The notes under the pieces were generated by a model, which saw nothing but the letters and a program-made list of their open reading frames with translations, was not told where the DNA came from and made no database searches. Source: Bacteroidaceae bacterium (lineage in GTDB: Bacteria; Bacteroidota; Bacteroidia; Bacteroidales; Bacteroidaceae). From it: a DNA stretch of 56,243 bases. Numbering within the stretch: position 1 is the first letter of the stretch; every line of letters starts with the position of its first letter. Made by a program: the position numbers and the translations under genes. The stretch spans positions 1 to 56,243 of the forward strand of contig JAGCFP010000093.1 of assembly GCA_017650045.1 (NCBI GenBank). The letters run 5' to 3'. Positions 42,381-50,971 of the stretch are shown here, in pieces.

Positions 42381-43517
42381 ATGAAACCACGAATTATTAT
42401 CAGCGGAGGCGGAACAGGAGGACACATCTTCCCCGCTATTTCCATTGCAAATGCCATTAAGGAACTACAGCCAGAGGCTGAGATTCTCTTTGTAGGAGCT
42501 GAAGGAAGAATGGAGATGCAGCGTGTGCCCGATGCAGGATATAAAATCATTGGTCTGCCTGTAGCTGGGTTCGACAGAAAGAACCTCCTGAAGAACATCC
42601 CCGTACTGTATAAGTTAGCCAAGAGCCTGTGGATGACCCGCAAGATTCTCAAGGATTTCAAGCCACAAGTGGCAGTGGGTGTTGGAGGTTTTGCCAGTGG
42701 TCCTACGTTGAAGGCAGCCAGTAAGATGGGTATTCCTATCCTGATTCAAGAGCAGAACTCCTTCGCTGGTGTTACCAATAAACTCTTGGCCAAGAGTGCT
42801 GACAAGATTTGTGTGGCTTATGAAGGAATGGACAATTTCTTCCCTGCCGATCGTATTATACTTACAGGCAACCCTGTACGCCAGAACCTGCTGACGCATC
42901 AATCCAATCATGACGAGGCTGTTCAGAATTTCGGATTCGACAAGACCAAGAAGATCATCCTGATTGTGGGAGGAAGCCTTGGCGCCCGTACCATCAATGA
43001 TACGATGAAGGCTGCCATCGACATGGTAATGCAGAACAAGGATATCCAGTTTATCTGGCAGACAGGCAAGATCTATATCGAGGAGGTAAAGCAATTTATC
43101 AAGGAAAAGACTGGCGATGAAGTGACAGACCACCATGTGGCCAGTATTCCCAACCTCTTCATCACCGAGTTCATCAAGAACATGGATGATGCCTATGCTG
43201 CTGCAGACCTGGTCATCTCAAGGGCAGGCGCAGGCTCCATCTCAGAGTTCTGCCTGTTGCGCAAGCCTGTCATCTTAGTGCCATCGCCCAATGTGGCAGA
43301 AGACCACCAAACCAAGAATGCCTTGGCACTCGTAAGCAGGGATGCGGCGCTTTACGTGAAAGACTCAGAAGCCATTCACAACCTGATACCTGTAGCTTTG
43401 GATACGGTACGTGATGACAAGAAACTAAAGAGTCTCAGCGAGAATATTGCCACCTTGGCATTGCCCGATTCTGCCAATATCATCGCGAAAGAAGTGCTGA
43501 AACTTATTAAAGAATGA
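42381..43517 (+). CDS. murG: UDP-GlcNAc:lipid I N-acetylglucosaminyltransferase
   Basis: 378 residues, GT28/GT-B glycosyltransferase that converts lipid I to lipid II at the inner face of the membrane. The glycine-rich loop SGGGTGGHIFPA is at the N-terminus, followed by GGFASGPTLKAA, QEQNSFAGVTN, GGSLGART, and the UDP-binding VISRAGAGSISEF ... PSPNVAEDHQTKNA. The length is normal. The stop overlaps the murC start by 4 nt (ATGA), so the two are translationally coupled. Confidence 0.96.
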   Translation: MKPRIIISGGGTGGHIFPAISIANAIKELQPEAEILFVGAEGRMEMQRVPDAGYKIIGLPVAGFDRKNLLKNIPVLYKLAKSLWMTRKILKDFKPQVAVGVGGFASGPTLKAASKMGIPILIQEQNSFAGVTNKLLAKSADKICVAYEGMDNFFPADRIILTGNPVRQNLLTHQSNHDEAVQNFGFDKTKKIILIVGGSLGARTINDTMKAAIDMVMQNKDIQFIWQTGKIYIEEVKQFIKEKTGDEVTDHHVASIPNLFITEFIKNMDDAYAAADLVISRAGAGSISEFCLLRKPVILVPSPNVAEDHQTKNALALVSRDAALYVKDSEAIHNLIPVALDTVRDDKKLKSLSENIATLALPDSANIIAKEVLKLIKE

Positions 43518-44896
43518 CATTCATGAAATTAGATGAGATAAAGTCAGTTTATTTTTTAGGAGCAGGGGGCATTGGTGTAAGTGCCTTGATACGCTTCTTC
43601 CTTTCTAAACAGAAAGCCGTGGCAGGTTATGACCGTACGCCAAGTGAGCTTACTGCCCGACTTATAAAGGAAGGGGTGGACATTCACTACGAAGAAGATG
43701 TGACGCTTATACCCGATTACTGTCGTAATCCTAAGACTACCTTGGTGGTTTATTCTGCTGCCATCCCTGAAACGCATCAGGAACTTACTTATTTCAGAAA
43801 AGAGGGTTTTGAGATTCAGAAGCGTGCGCAGGTATTGGGTACGGTTACCCTGGGTACCAAGTGCCTCGCTGTGGCAGGTACACATGGAAAGACTACCACC
43901 AGTACCATGGCTGCGCATATCCTTTACCAATCTGCCTTGGGATGCACCGCTTTCTTAGGAGGTATTTCCAAGAACTATGAAACCAACCTGCTTCTTTCAA
44001 CCGACAGTCCGTTTACCGTTGTTGAAGCAGATGAGTTCGACCGTTCATTCCATTGGTTACGTCCTTACATGACTGTCATCACCGCCACTGATCCCGACCA
44101 TCTGGATATCTATGGCACCAAGGAAGCCTATCTGGAAAGTTTCCAGCACTACACCTCACTCATTCAGGAGGGTGGTGCCTTGATTATCCATACAGGCTTG
44201 GAATTGCAACCTCATGTGAAGCCTGGGGTACGTACCTATACCTATAGCAGAAATGAAGGCGATTTCCATGCAGAGCATATCCGCATTGGCAACGGAGAGA
44301 TTGTGTTCGACTTCATTGCGCCCGATGCCCGCATCAATGACATACAACTGGGTGTTCCCGTGAGCATCAACATCGAAAACGGCATCGCAGCGATGGCACT
44401 GGCACACTTAAACGGTGCTACGCCCGACGAGATCCGTACTGCCATGAAGAGTTTCAGTGGTGTGGATCGCAGGTTCGACTTCCGTCTGAAGACTAAGGAG
44501 GTGGTGCTGATCAGTGACTATGCCCACCATCCTGCAGAAATTGAGCAGAGTGTGCGCTCTATCCGCGAGCTCTATCAAGACAAGAAGATTACGGCGATTT
44601 TCCAACCACATCTCTACACTCGTACACGCGATTTCTACCGTGATTTTGCCAAGAGCCTCTCCCTGCTCGATGAAGTGATACTGACCAATATCTACCCTGC
44701 TCGGGAGCAGCCCATACCAGGCGTCACCAGTCAGTTGATTTACGACAATCTGCGCCCAGGCATTGAGAAGACACTTTGTCAGAAAGAAGATGTACTGAAG
44801 ATTCTGGCAGCGAAGAAGCGAGAAGTCATCATCGTCCTTGGGGCAGGCGATATGGACAACTATATCCCCGAAATGATAAAATTGCTAACTAAATAA
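43514..44896 (+). CDS. murC: UDP-N-acetylmuramate-L-alanine ligase
   Basis: 460 residues. First amino acid-adding Mur ligase; joins L-Ala to UDP-MurNAc using ATP. The N-terminal GAGGIGVSAL nucleotide-sugar loop, P-loop GTHGKTTTST (about residue 120), VVEADEFDRSF, HLDIYG, GVDRRFDF, DYAHHPAEI and FQPHLYTRTRDF are all present. The start ATG is within the murG stop (ATGA); a second Met at codon 4 is an alternative. ddl, which follows in E. coli, is absent; ftsQ is next. Confidence 0.96.
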   Translation: MTFMKLDEIKSVYFLGAGGIGVSALIRFFLSKQKAVAGYDRTPSELTARLIKEGVDIHYEEDVTLIPDYCRNPKTTLVVYSAAIPETHQELTYFRKEGFEIQKRAQVLGTVTLGTKCLAVAGTHGKTTTSTMAAHILYQSALGCTAFLGGISKNYETNLLLSTDSPFTVVEADEFDRSFHWLRPYMTVITATDPDHLDIYGTKEAYLESFQHYTSLIQEGGALIIHTGLELQPHVKPGVRTYTYSRNEGDFHAEHIRIGNGEIVFDFIAPDARINDIQLGVPVSINIENGIAAMALAHLNGATPDEIRTAMKSFSGVDRRFDFRLKTKEVVLISDYAHHPAEIEQSVRSIRELYQDKKITAIFQPHLYTRTRDFYRDFAKSLSLLDEVILTNIYPAREQPIPGVTSQLIYDNLRPGIEKTLCQKEDVLKILAAKKREVIIVLGAGDMDNYIPEMIKLLTK

Positions 44897-44914
44897 AAAA
44901 ATATTTGTAACTAC

Positions 44915-45652
44915 ATGTCAATACTGAAGAGAATCTTTCTAAGCATCCTGTTACTGGCAGTCATCGCTTACCTCGTCCTGGCAATCACGGCTTTCAGCAA
45001 GAAGCCGCATGGACGCCTATGCGAAGACATCGAGCTGGTTTCCATCGACACCACTGAAGCAGGCTTTATCACGAAGAGAGAGATTCTCAACCTCTTGAGT
45101 TCACAGAAGCAAAATCCTGTGGGGAAAGACATCGACTCCATTAATACCAGTAAGATGGAAGAAGTGTTGGCCAGTCATCCTGCCATAAAGCGTATCGACT
45201 GCTACAAGACCCCCAGCAACAAGATAGCCATTGACATCAAGCAGCGCATTCCTGTCTTGAGGGTCATGACTGCAGCGGGCGACGACTATTACCTGGATGG
45301 TGAAGGAAGCATCATTCCCGCCAGACATAACATTGCCCATCTTGCTGTGGTGACAGGAAGAGTAAGTAAAGACTTTGCCAGCAAAGAACTGTATAAGTTC
45401 GGCATATTCCTTCAGAACGACAAGTTCTGGAACAGTCAGATCGAACAGATCAACGTGCTCTCAGGCAACAATCTGGAGTTCGTTCCACGTGTAGGCGACC
45501 ATCTGGTATATATGGGTAAGCTTACTAATTATGAGCAGAAGCTGGAAAGACTCAAGATCTTCTATCAGAAAGTACTCAATCAAGTGGGATGGAACAAGTA
45601 CTCCATGATTAACATTGAGTTCAGCAACCAGATAGTCTGCACGAAAAAATGA
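44915..45652 (+). CDS. ftsQ: Cell division protein FtsQ
   Basis: 245 residues: N-terminal transmembrane helix (about 7-27), then a POTRA-like region (about 37-105) with FITKREILNLL and VLASHPAIKRIDCYKTPSNKIAIDIKQRIPVLRV, the FtsQ/DivIB signature. The remaining beta domain is typical for Bacteroidota. FtsQ bridges early and late divisome proteins with FtsL and FtsB. It is in the dcw cluster directly before ftsA. Confidence 0.9.
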   Translation: MSILKRIFLSILLLAVIAYLVLAITAFSKKPHGRLCEDIELVSIDTTEAGFITKREILNLLSSQKQNPVGKDIDSINTSKMEEVLASHPAIKRIDCYKTPSNKIAIDIKQRIPVLRVMTAAGDDYYLDGEGSIIPARHNIAHLAVVTGRVSKDFASKELYKFGIFLQNDKFWNSQIEQINVLSGNNLEFVPRVGDHLVYMGKLTNYEQKLERLKIFYQKVLNQVGWNKYSMINIEFSNQIVCTKK

Positions 45653-45683
45653 AAAGATGAAATTTGAATTATAATAACTCTAT

Positions 45684-47108
45684 ATGGCAACAACAGATTT
45701 TATAGCCGCCATTGAACTGAGCTCTTCAAGAATCTCTGGCATGGCAGGACAGAAGAATGTAGATGGCAGCATCAACGTTATGGCATACGCCTATGAAGAT
45801 GCTCGCCTTTTCATTCGCAAAGGCCTGATATTCAACATTGATAAGGCCAAGGCTGCCCTTAGCTCTGTCATCAGACAACTGGAAGTACAGCTGGGAAGTT
45901 CCATTGCCAAAGTATATGTAGGCATTGGCGGGCAATCCATGCGAACGGTGAAGAACGAAATCAACCGCGAAGTGACAGGTGAGGACAAAATCTCACAGAC
46001 CCTGATTGACCAGATCTGCGATGAGAACCGTGATTATCCCATTGCAGACATGTGTATCTTGGATTTTGAGCCACAGGAATACAATATCGACGGAAAGCTG
46101 GTAACAGAGCCTGTGGGCGTGACAGGACAGCATCTCACTGCCCGTTTCCTCAATGTGGTGGCACGTGCTACCATGCGCAAGAATCTGGAACAGAGTTTTG
46201 AAGAGGCGCACGTAGAGACGGCCGACATGTTTATCATCCCTCGCGCCCTTTCACACAGTGTGCTCACCGTTGACGAGCTTCGTGCAGGATGTGCATTGGT
46301 AGATTTCGGTGCAGAGACCACCACCGTCACCGTCTTCAAGAATAACCTGATGCGCTACCTGGCAGTCATCCCTCTTGGAGGAAACGCCATCACCAAGGAC
46401 CTTGCCACCCTGCAGATAGAAGAAGAAGAAGCCGAAAGACTCAAGTTGGACTATGTCAACTTCATCCCTGAAGACAACGAGGCAGAAGAAAAGACCATCA
46501 CACTGACAGACGGTCGTGCAGTCCCTGCTTCACAGGTATGCGACATCATCGAATCACGTGTGGAGGAGATCATGGCCAATGTGTGGAATCAGATCCAGCT
46601 CTCAGGCTTTGAGGACAAATTGCTCCAAGGCGTGGTCTTAACGGGTGGTGCCTGCAAGCTCCCAGGCTTGGAAGACGCCTTCAAGAAAGTCAGCCACATC
46701 GAGAAAATCCGCAAGGCCCTCTCCGCACAGCAACGTCTGGAAGGTACCACCGCCTCCATCAATAAGGACGGAAATACCAATGCCCTGATAGGTCTGCTCT
46801 GCATGGGTAACGAGAACTGTCGCAAACCAGAGCCACGTCCAGAACCAAAGGTAGTGGTGGAGCACCCCGAAACCGCAGATATGTTTGCTGAAGACGAAGA
46901 CCTGAAGCGCCAGGAAGAAGAGGCACGCAGGGAAATCGCCAAGAAAGAGGCAGAAGAGCTGCGCAAGCGTAAAGAAGAAGAGAAGCGTAGGCAGAAAGAA
47001 GAAGCAGCCAACAAGAAACCAAAGCGCAACTGGTTCAGTGAGACGTTTGGAAAGCTTTCCAATGAGCTCTTTGCAGAAGATAATATGACAGATGACACCA
47101 CTAAATAA
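45684..47108 (+). CDS. ftsA: Cell division protein FtsA with long charged C-terminal tail
   Basis: 474 residues. The actin-like fold (FIAAIELSSSRISGMAG, VGIGGQSMR, CALVDFGAETTTV, VVLTGGACKLPGL) covers about residues 1-375. The tail is unusual: a Pro-rich linker, about 60 residues of Glu/Lys/Arg coiled coil (RREIAKKEAEELRKRKEEEK), then NWFSETFGKLSNELF at about 449-463, which looks like an amphipathic membrane-targeting helix. FtsA tethers FtsZ to the membrane. The coiled coil would place the ring farther from the membrane; that is inference. It is 9 nt before ftsZ. Confidence 0.95.
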   Translation: MATTDFIAAIELSSSRISGMAGQKNVDGSINVMAYAYEDARLFIRKGLIFNIDKAKAALSSVIRQLEVQLGSSIAKVYVGIGGQSMRTVKNEINREVTGEDKISQTLIDQICDENRDYPIADMCILDFEPQEYNIDGKLVTEPVGVTGQHLTARFLNVVARATMRKNLEQSFEEAHVETADMFIIPRALSHSVLTVDELRAGCALVDFGAETTTVTVFKNNLMRYLAVIPLGGNAITKDLATLQIEEEEAERLKLDYVNFIPEDNEAEEKTITLTDGRAVPASQVCDIIESRVEEIMANVWNQIQLSGFEDKLLQGVVLTGGACKLPGLEDAFKKVSHIEKIRKALSAQQRLEGTTASINKDGNTNALIGLLCMGNENCRKPEPRPEPKVVVEHPETADMFAEDEDLKRQEEEARREIAKKEAEELRKRKEEEKRRQKEEAANKKPKRNWFSETFGKLSNELFAEDNMTDDTTK

Positions 47109-47117
47109 TAACGAGTT

Positions 47118-48485
47118 ATGGAAGAACTGAATATCAACGAATTAGAGAATCCTATGGGATTTATGGGCGACGAAATCGTTCCCTTCGACCTTCCTACTGA
47201 ATCACCTAAAATCATCAAGGTGATAGGAGTTGGTGGTGGCGGTGGCAATGCCGTGAAGCACATGTTCAAGGAAGGCATCCATGATGTGACCTTCGTACTC
47301 TGCAATACCGATCTACAGGCACTGAAGAAGTCGGAGATACCTATTAAGATACAGTTGGGCCCCAAGACTACAGGCGGACTGGGTGCTGGTAACGACCCTA
47401 ACGTGGCACGTGAAGCCGCAGAAGAAAGCATCGATGAAATCAAGCGCCTCTTCTCAGACGGCACACAGATGGTGTTCATCACCGCTGGTATGGGTGGTGG
47501 TACAGGTACGGGTGCAGCCCCCATTGTAGCCCGCATCGCCAAAGAAATGGGCATGCTTACCGTAGGTATCGTCACCATCCCGTTCCTCTTCGAACGCAAT
47601 CCTAAAATCATCCAGGCCCTGAAGGGTGTGGAAGAGATGCAGAAAAACGTCGATGCCCTGTTGGTTATCAATAATGAGCGCCTGCGTGAAATCTATACCG
47701 ATGGCATGACTACCATGCGCGATGCGTTTGCCAAGGCAGATGATATCCTGTCTATCGCCACGAAGAGCATCGCTGAGATCATCACGATGGAAGGCAACAT
47801 CAACCTGGACTTCCGTGATGTGAAGAAGATTCTGAAAGACGGTGGCGTGGCCATCATGTCCACAGGTATCGCTGAGGGCGACAAGCGCTTGAAGTTTGCC
47901 ATCGAGAACGCCTTGAAATCACCGTTGCTCAACAACAACGACATCTCCAATGCCAAGAAGATCCTCTTCAACATCTCCTGGAGCAAGGATGCCCCACTGC
48001 TCATTGAAGAGACCAATGAGATAGACAACTTCATGGAAAGCCTTGATCCTAACATCGAGGTGATCTGGGGTGAAGCCGAAGATGACAGCCTGGGCAAGAA
48101 CGTGAAGTTCACCGTATTGGCCACAGGCTTTGGATCTTCCAGCATTCCAGGCATGGATAAGCTTCACGATGTCCGTACTAAAGAACAGAAGGAAGCCGAT
48201 GAGGAAGAAGAAGCCAAGAACGTAGAACTTATCAGTCGTATCTATGGGCGCACCAATACAGAGAAGAACAAGTATAAGCACAATTATATCTACCTCTTCT
48301 CACCAGAAGACCTGGACAACGATGCCCTCATCGACATGATCGAAGGCTCGCCAACCTATACGCGTACCAAGATGGCACTGGAGAACATCAGGCAGAAAGC
48401 CAAGGAAGATTCCACCCACCTCAAGCAGCAAGTGGACACCACGCTCGATGGTGAAGCTGGCAGTGCCAACGTGATTACTTTTTAA
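47118..48485 (+). CDS. ftsZ: Cell division GTPase FtsZ with atypical C-terminus
   Basis: 455 residues. Tubulin-like GTPase that polymerises into the Z ring. The GTP-binding core is complete: GVGGGGGNAVKHM, NTDLQAL, and the tubulin signature GGGTGTGAAP. The usual C-terminal peptide (IPAFLRR-like) is not at the end. The nearest equivalent is Pro-Thr-Tyr-Thr-Arg at residues 412-416, after an acidic stretch, with a further 39 residues (ending SANVITF) beyond it. FtsA and other partners probably bind that internal motif. A linker repeat and a yqeY-like gene follow. Confidence 0.95.
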   Translation: MEELNINELENPMGFMGDEIVPFDLPTESPKIIKVIGVGGGGGNAVKHMFKEGIHDVTFVLCNTDLQALKKSEIPIKIQLGPKTTGGLGAGNDPNVAREAAEESIDEIKRLFSDGTQMVFITAGMGGGTGTGAAPIVARIAKEMGMLTVGIVTIPFLFERNPKIIQALKGVEEMQKNVDALLVINNERLREIYTDGMTTMRDAFAKADDILSIATKSIAEIITMEGNINLDFRDVKKILKDGGVAIMSTGIAEGDKRLKFAIENALKSPLLNNNDISNAKKILFNISWSKDAPLLIEETNEIDNFMESLDPNIEVIWGEAEDDSLGKNVKFTVLATGFGSSSIPGMDKLHDVRTKEQKEADEEEEAKNVELISRIYGRTNTEKNKYKHNYIYLFSPEDLDNDALIDMIEGSPTYTRTKMALENIRQKAKEDSTHLKQQVDTTLDGEAGSANVITF

Positions 48486-48531
48486 GATTGAGAATTGAAA
48501 ATTGAAAATTGAGAATTAATAATTCAAGATT
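48486..48531. repeat. GAGAATTGAAAATT tandem micro-repeat
   Basis: The gap between ftsZ and the YqeY gene is filled by three to four degenerate copies of (G)AGAATTGAAAATTGA. Such A/T-rich repeats appear, as far as I know, between genes across Bacteroides and Prevotella genomes. Function unknown. Confidence 0.6.
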
Positions 48532-48981
48532 ATGGCATTATTCGAACAAATCAGTGAAGATATCAAGGCCGCCATGAAGGCCCGTGATAAAGTAGCGCTG
48601 GAGACCCTGCGCAATGTGAAGAAAGTATTCCTGGAGGCCAAGACCGCCCCAGGAGCCAACGATACCCTGAGCGATGAGGATGCCCTCAAGCTCATGCAGA
48701 AACTGGTGAAGCAAGGCAAGGACGCTGCCCAGATCTATGTAGGTCAGAATCGTCAGGACTTGGCCGATGAAGAACTGGCACAGGTAGCCGTCATTGAGCG
48801 CTACCTGCCTAAGATGCTCAGTGCCGAAGAACTGGAAGCAGCAGTGAAGCAGATCATCGAGGCCGTAGGCGCCACCAGCATGAAAGACATGGGTAAGGTG
48901 ATGGGTACCGCCACCAAGCAACTCGCTGGCAAGGCCGAAGGTCGCGCCATCAATGAGATGGTGAAGAAACTCTTAGCTTAA
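48532..48981 (+). CDS. GatB/YqeY domain protein
   Basis: 149 residues, all helical, matching the YqeY family that resembles the tail domain of GatB in the tRNA-dependent amidotransferase (LFEQISEDIKAAMKARDKVALETLRNVK; YLPKMLSAEELEAAVKQIIEAVGA; MGKVMGTATKQLAGKAEGRAINEMVKKLL). The role of stand-alone YqeY is not firmly known; tRNA binding is suspected. It ends the dcw transcript and is followed by a hairpin. Confidence 0.9.
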   Translation: MALFEQISEDIKAAMKARDKVALETLRNVKKVFLEAKTAPGANDTLSDEDALKLMQKLVKQGKDAAQIYVGQNRQDLADEELAQVAVIERYLPKMLSAEELEAAVKQIIEAVGATSMKDMGKVMGTATKQLAGKAEGRAINEMVKKLLA

Positions 48982-49019
48982 ACTTCCCCTTTTCATAGAG
49001 GGAGTACCCATAGGGACGG

Positions 49020-49052
49020 GGGCGTATGATACAACTAACATACGCCCTCTCT
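49020..49052 (+). terminator. Terminator at the end of the dcw cluster
   Basis: A 9 bp stem, GGGCGTATG (49020-49028) / CATACGCCC (49039-49047), is followed by TCTCTTTT. It overlaps the 3' end of the convergent HD gene, whose stop codon lies in the loop. Confidence 0.7.
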
Positions 49053-49628
49053 TTTCATACCTTCCATCACATCCGCCTCACAGGCCTTCATCGCATCCAT
49101 TGTCTTCTGCAGCACCTCATCCAGTGGCCATCCCAGCATCTCAGCCCCCTGCTCTATAACCTCGCGCGAGCAACCAGCTGCAAAGCCCTTCGACTTATAC
49201 TTCTTCTTGAGCGACTTCAGTTCCATGTCCTGCACGCTCTTCGACGGGCGCATCAGCGCAGCCGCCCAGATCAGTCCCGTCAGTTCATCCGTAGCAAAGA
49301 GCACCTTCTCCATCAGATGTTCAGGCTTCACGTCCACATGAATCCCATACGCATGGCTGCAGATTGCGTGAATCATCTGCTCCCCCACTCCGCCATCACG
49401 CAGCAGTTCAGGCGCCTTGATGCAATGCTGATCCGGAAACTGCTCGAAGTCGATGTCATGCAGCAGTCCCACCAGTCCCCAGAAGTCCACCTCATCAGCA
49501 AACCCCAGTTCCTGTGCAAACCAGCGCATCACCCCCTCCACGGTCAGCGCATGTTGCAGATGAAACGCCTCATTGTTGTACTTTTTCAGCAGCTCCCATG
49601 CTGCCTCCCTTGTCATGTGATTTTCCAT
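49035..49628 (-). CDS. HD domain protein
   Basis: 197 residues. An HD-type metal phosphohydrolase fold: early His in HLQHALTVEG, the His-Asp pair in GLLHDIDFEQF (about residue 57), later His in HAICSHAYG, and Asp in LFATDELTGL. This subgroup is annotated widely as HDIG/HD hydrolase without a known substrate. It is downstream of, and 23 nt from, the uroporphyrinogen decarboxylase-like gene on the same strand, so the two are probably co-transcribed. Its 3' end lies inside the dcw terminator. Confidence 0.8.
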   Translation of the reverse strand: MENHMTREAAWELLKKYNNEAFHLQHALTVEGVMRWFAQELGFADEVDFWGLVGLLHDIDFEQFPDQHCIKAPELLRDGGVGEQMIHAICSHAYGIHVDVKPEHLMEKVLFATDELTGLIWAAALMRPSKSVQDMELKSLKKKYKSKGFAAGCSREVIEQGAEMLGWPLDEVLQKTMDAMKACEADVMEGMKREGVC

Positions 49629-49651
49629 AAATTACCTCATTATAGTTGTGA

Positions 49652-50662
49652 TTACTGCCCATGCGCTGTGTGTACAGCCGCACGGATATTCTCTATGTCA
49701 GTCCTGTTGTCAACGGTACATTCAGCCCCCAGCATATAGCGGTGCGGCCTATTAGCCAGCACCCTCTGCACCTCCGCTTTCACCTCCTGAGGCGTGCCCT
49801 TGTTGATGATGCCTTGACGCTCCAAGCCCCCCAGCACGATGCGTCCGAAAAGTTTTGAGGCATCCTGTGGCGTGAAAGGCTTTCCGCCCACCACATTCGG
49901 CGTATTCACTATCTCTCCTGGATAAGCCGCAAAGGCCGAGATATCGTCATAAGGCCCCTCCCAGTCGCAGATGTGCAAGATGTTGCAGTGCGTGCCTGTG
50001 GTACACTCCGTCATCAACTCCAAATCGAAGGGGCACACGAAGGTCTCAAAGAAACCAGGCAAGTCATTATACATATTCTCACCCCCCTGCGTAGGCATGA
50101 AGAACCCATCGATGCCCGCAGCCTTACAATCCTTCACGAAGTCTATCAGCGCAGCGTTGTAGATCCGCAGCGCCCGCAGCAGTTGTTCAGGATCCTCCTT
50201 CGCCCAGCGCACCACGTTGTCATTCCCTATCTGAATACGCAGTGTCTGGAAAGCCGAATACACCGTAGCCAGCACCATGTTCTCCTGCCCCACGATATCA
50301 ATCACCTGCTTCACCACCTCCAGTGTAGGCGCATAGAAATCGCGTGGCAAAGGCTGAATGCGCTGCCAATCTTCCGCCGTTTCAGGAGAGAAGCCAGGCT
50401 GTTGCTGTTCAAACTGTATCTTCACCAGATCCACCCCTGTGCGATTCAGATGGCGCACATGGTAATAAACCGCCTCTTGACCCAAGCTGGCAGGGAAATG
50501 CATAAAAAACACCGTAGGCACATAGTTTTCAAAGTCCTTTCCATCGAGGAACTGCTGCATAATCTCGCGTCTGGTGGTCAGCGGGGAGTCTTGCTTCTCA
50601 CGCTGCGTGCAACCTTGTGTAAGCAGACAGCAGAAAAGCATCAGAAAAATAGTCTTCTTCAT
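49652..50662 (-). CDS. Predicted lipoprotein of the uroporphyrinogen decarboxylase family
   Basis: 336 residues. The N-terminus is a lipoprotein signal (hydrophobic FLMLFCCLL, then QGC with Cys18), which is odd because URO-D family proteins are cytoplasmic. The body resembles the URO-D/cobalamin-methyltransferase (MtaA/CmuA-like) superfamily: TTRREIMQQFLDGKD, KDCKAAGIDGFFMPTQGG, HICDWEG (position of a possible zinc Cys/His), GGLERQGIINKGTPQEV and YMLGAECTVD. Haem-pathway decarboxylase activity is unlikely; a methyltransferase-like or binding role in the periplasm is possible. It is the first gene of a two-gene leftward operon with the HD protein. Confidence 0.75.
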   Translation of the reverse strand: MKKTIFLMLFCCLLTQGCTQREKQDSPLTTRREIMQQFLDGKDFENYVPTVFFMHFPASLGQEAVYYHVRHLNRTGVDLVKIQFEQQQPGFSPETAEDWQRIQPLPRDFYAPTLEVVKQVIDIVGQENMVLATVYSAFQTLRIQIGNDNVVRWAKEDPEQLLRALRIYNAALIDFVKDCKAAGIDGFFMPTQGGENMYNDLPGFFETFVCPFDLELMTECTTGTHCNILHICDWEGPYDDISAFAAYPGEIVNTPNVVGGKPFTPQDASKLFGRIVLGGLERQGIINKGTPQEVKAEVQRVLANRPHRYMLGAECTVDNRTDIENIRAAVHTAHGQ

Positions 50663-50914
50663 GGGGTAATGATTAATTAAAGTTCGTTATTTCTGTGCGA
50701 GGAGGTCCTAACCTTCTCCGCCGTAAAGATATACAAAAGTTTTGAAAAAGATAGCATCGAGATGGTATTATTAGTCAGATGATGCCATCTCCTTAACTGC
50801 ACAGGGCACCTTTCTTCATAGCAACAATATGTACGGTATTACACCAGGCTAAAGCCGATGGGTATAGTTCAGACATGCAGGACACCTACAGAAATATTTT
50901 TCACAAGGCATTGG
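50663..50914. other. Intergenic region with structured stems
   Basis: No gene is visible. Two hairpins can be drawn. One is GAGGAGGT / ACCTTCTC (50699-50706 and 50711-50718). The other is a 14 bp stem at 50760-50773 / 50779-50792 with a 5-nt loop and three U-G pairs on the plus-strand RNA. TATCTTTA-like sequence on the minus strand (50725-50732) is a weak promoter candidate for the URO-D gene. Confidence 0.45.
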
Positions 50915-50943
50915 TTTGATGTACCAAAAACTTTATATCTTTG
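50915..50943 (+). promoter_or_regulatory. Promoter of the two-component operon
   Basis: TATCTTTG (50936-50943) is a perfect -7 box, with TTTG (50915-50918) 17 bp upstream or TTGG (50911-50914) 21 bp upstream as the -33 element. The start would be near 50950, so the ATG at 50972 rather than 50954 is the likely initiation codon. Confidence 0.65.
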
Positions 50944-50971
50944 CCCCCAGTAAATGATTAATGACTTCGTA

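Noticed and set aside
46589..47671. Long minus-strand frame of 360 codons over ftsA/ftsZ
   Set aside because: Antisense shadow of two certain genes, Ser/Pro/Leu-rich composition, no family motif.
49026..49739. 237-codon plus-strand frame opposite the HD gene
   Set aside because: Antisense shadow, His/Leu-rich, crossing the end of one gene and the start of another.
49973..50680. 235-codon plus-strand frame opposite the URO-D-like gene
   Set aside because: His/Arg/Leu-rich antisense product with no recognisable motif; the minus-strand gene has a signal peptide and domain motifs.
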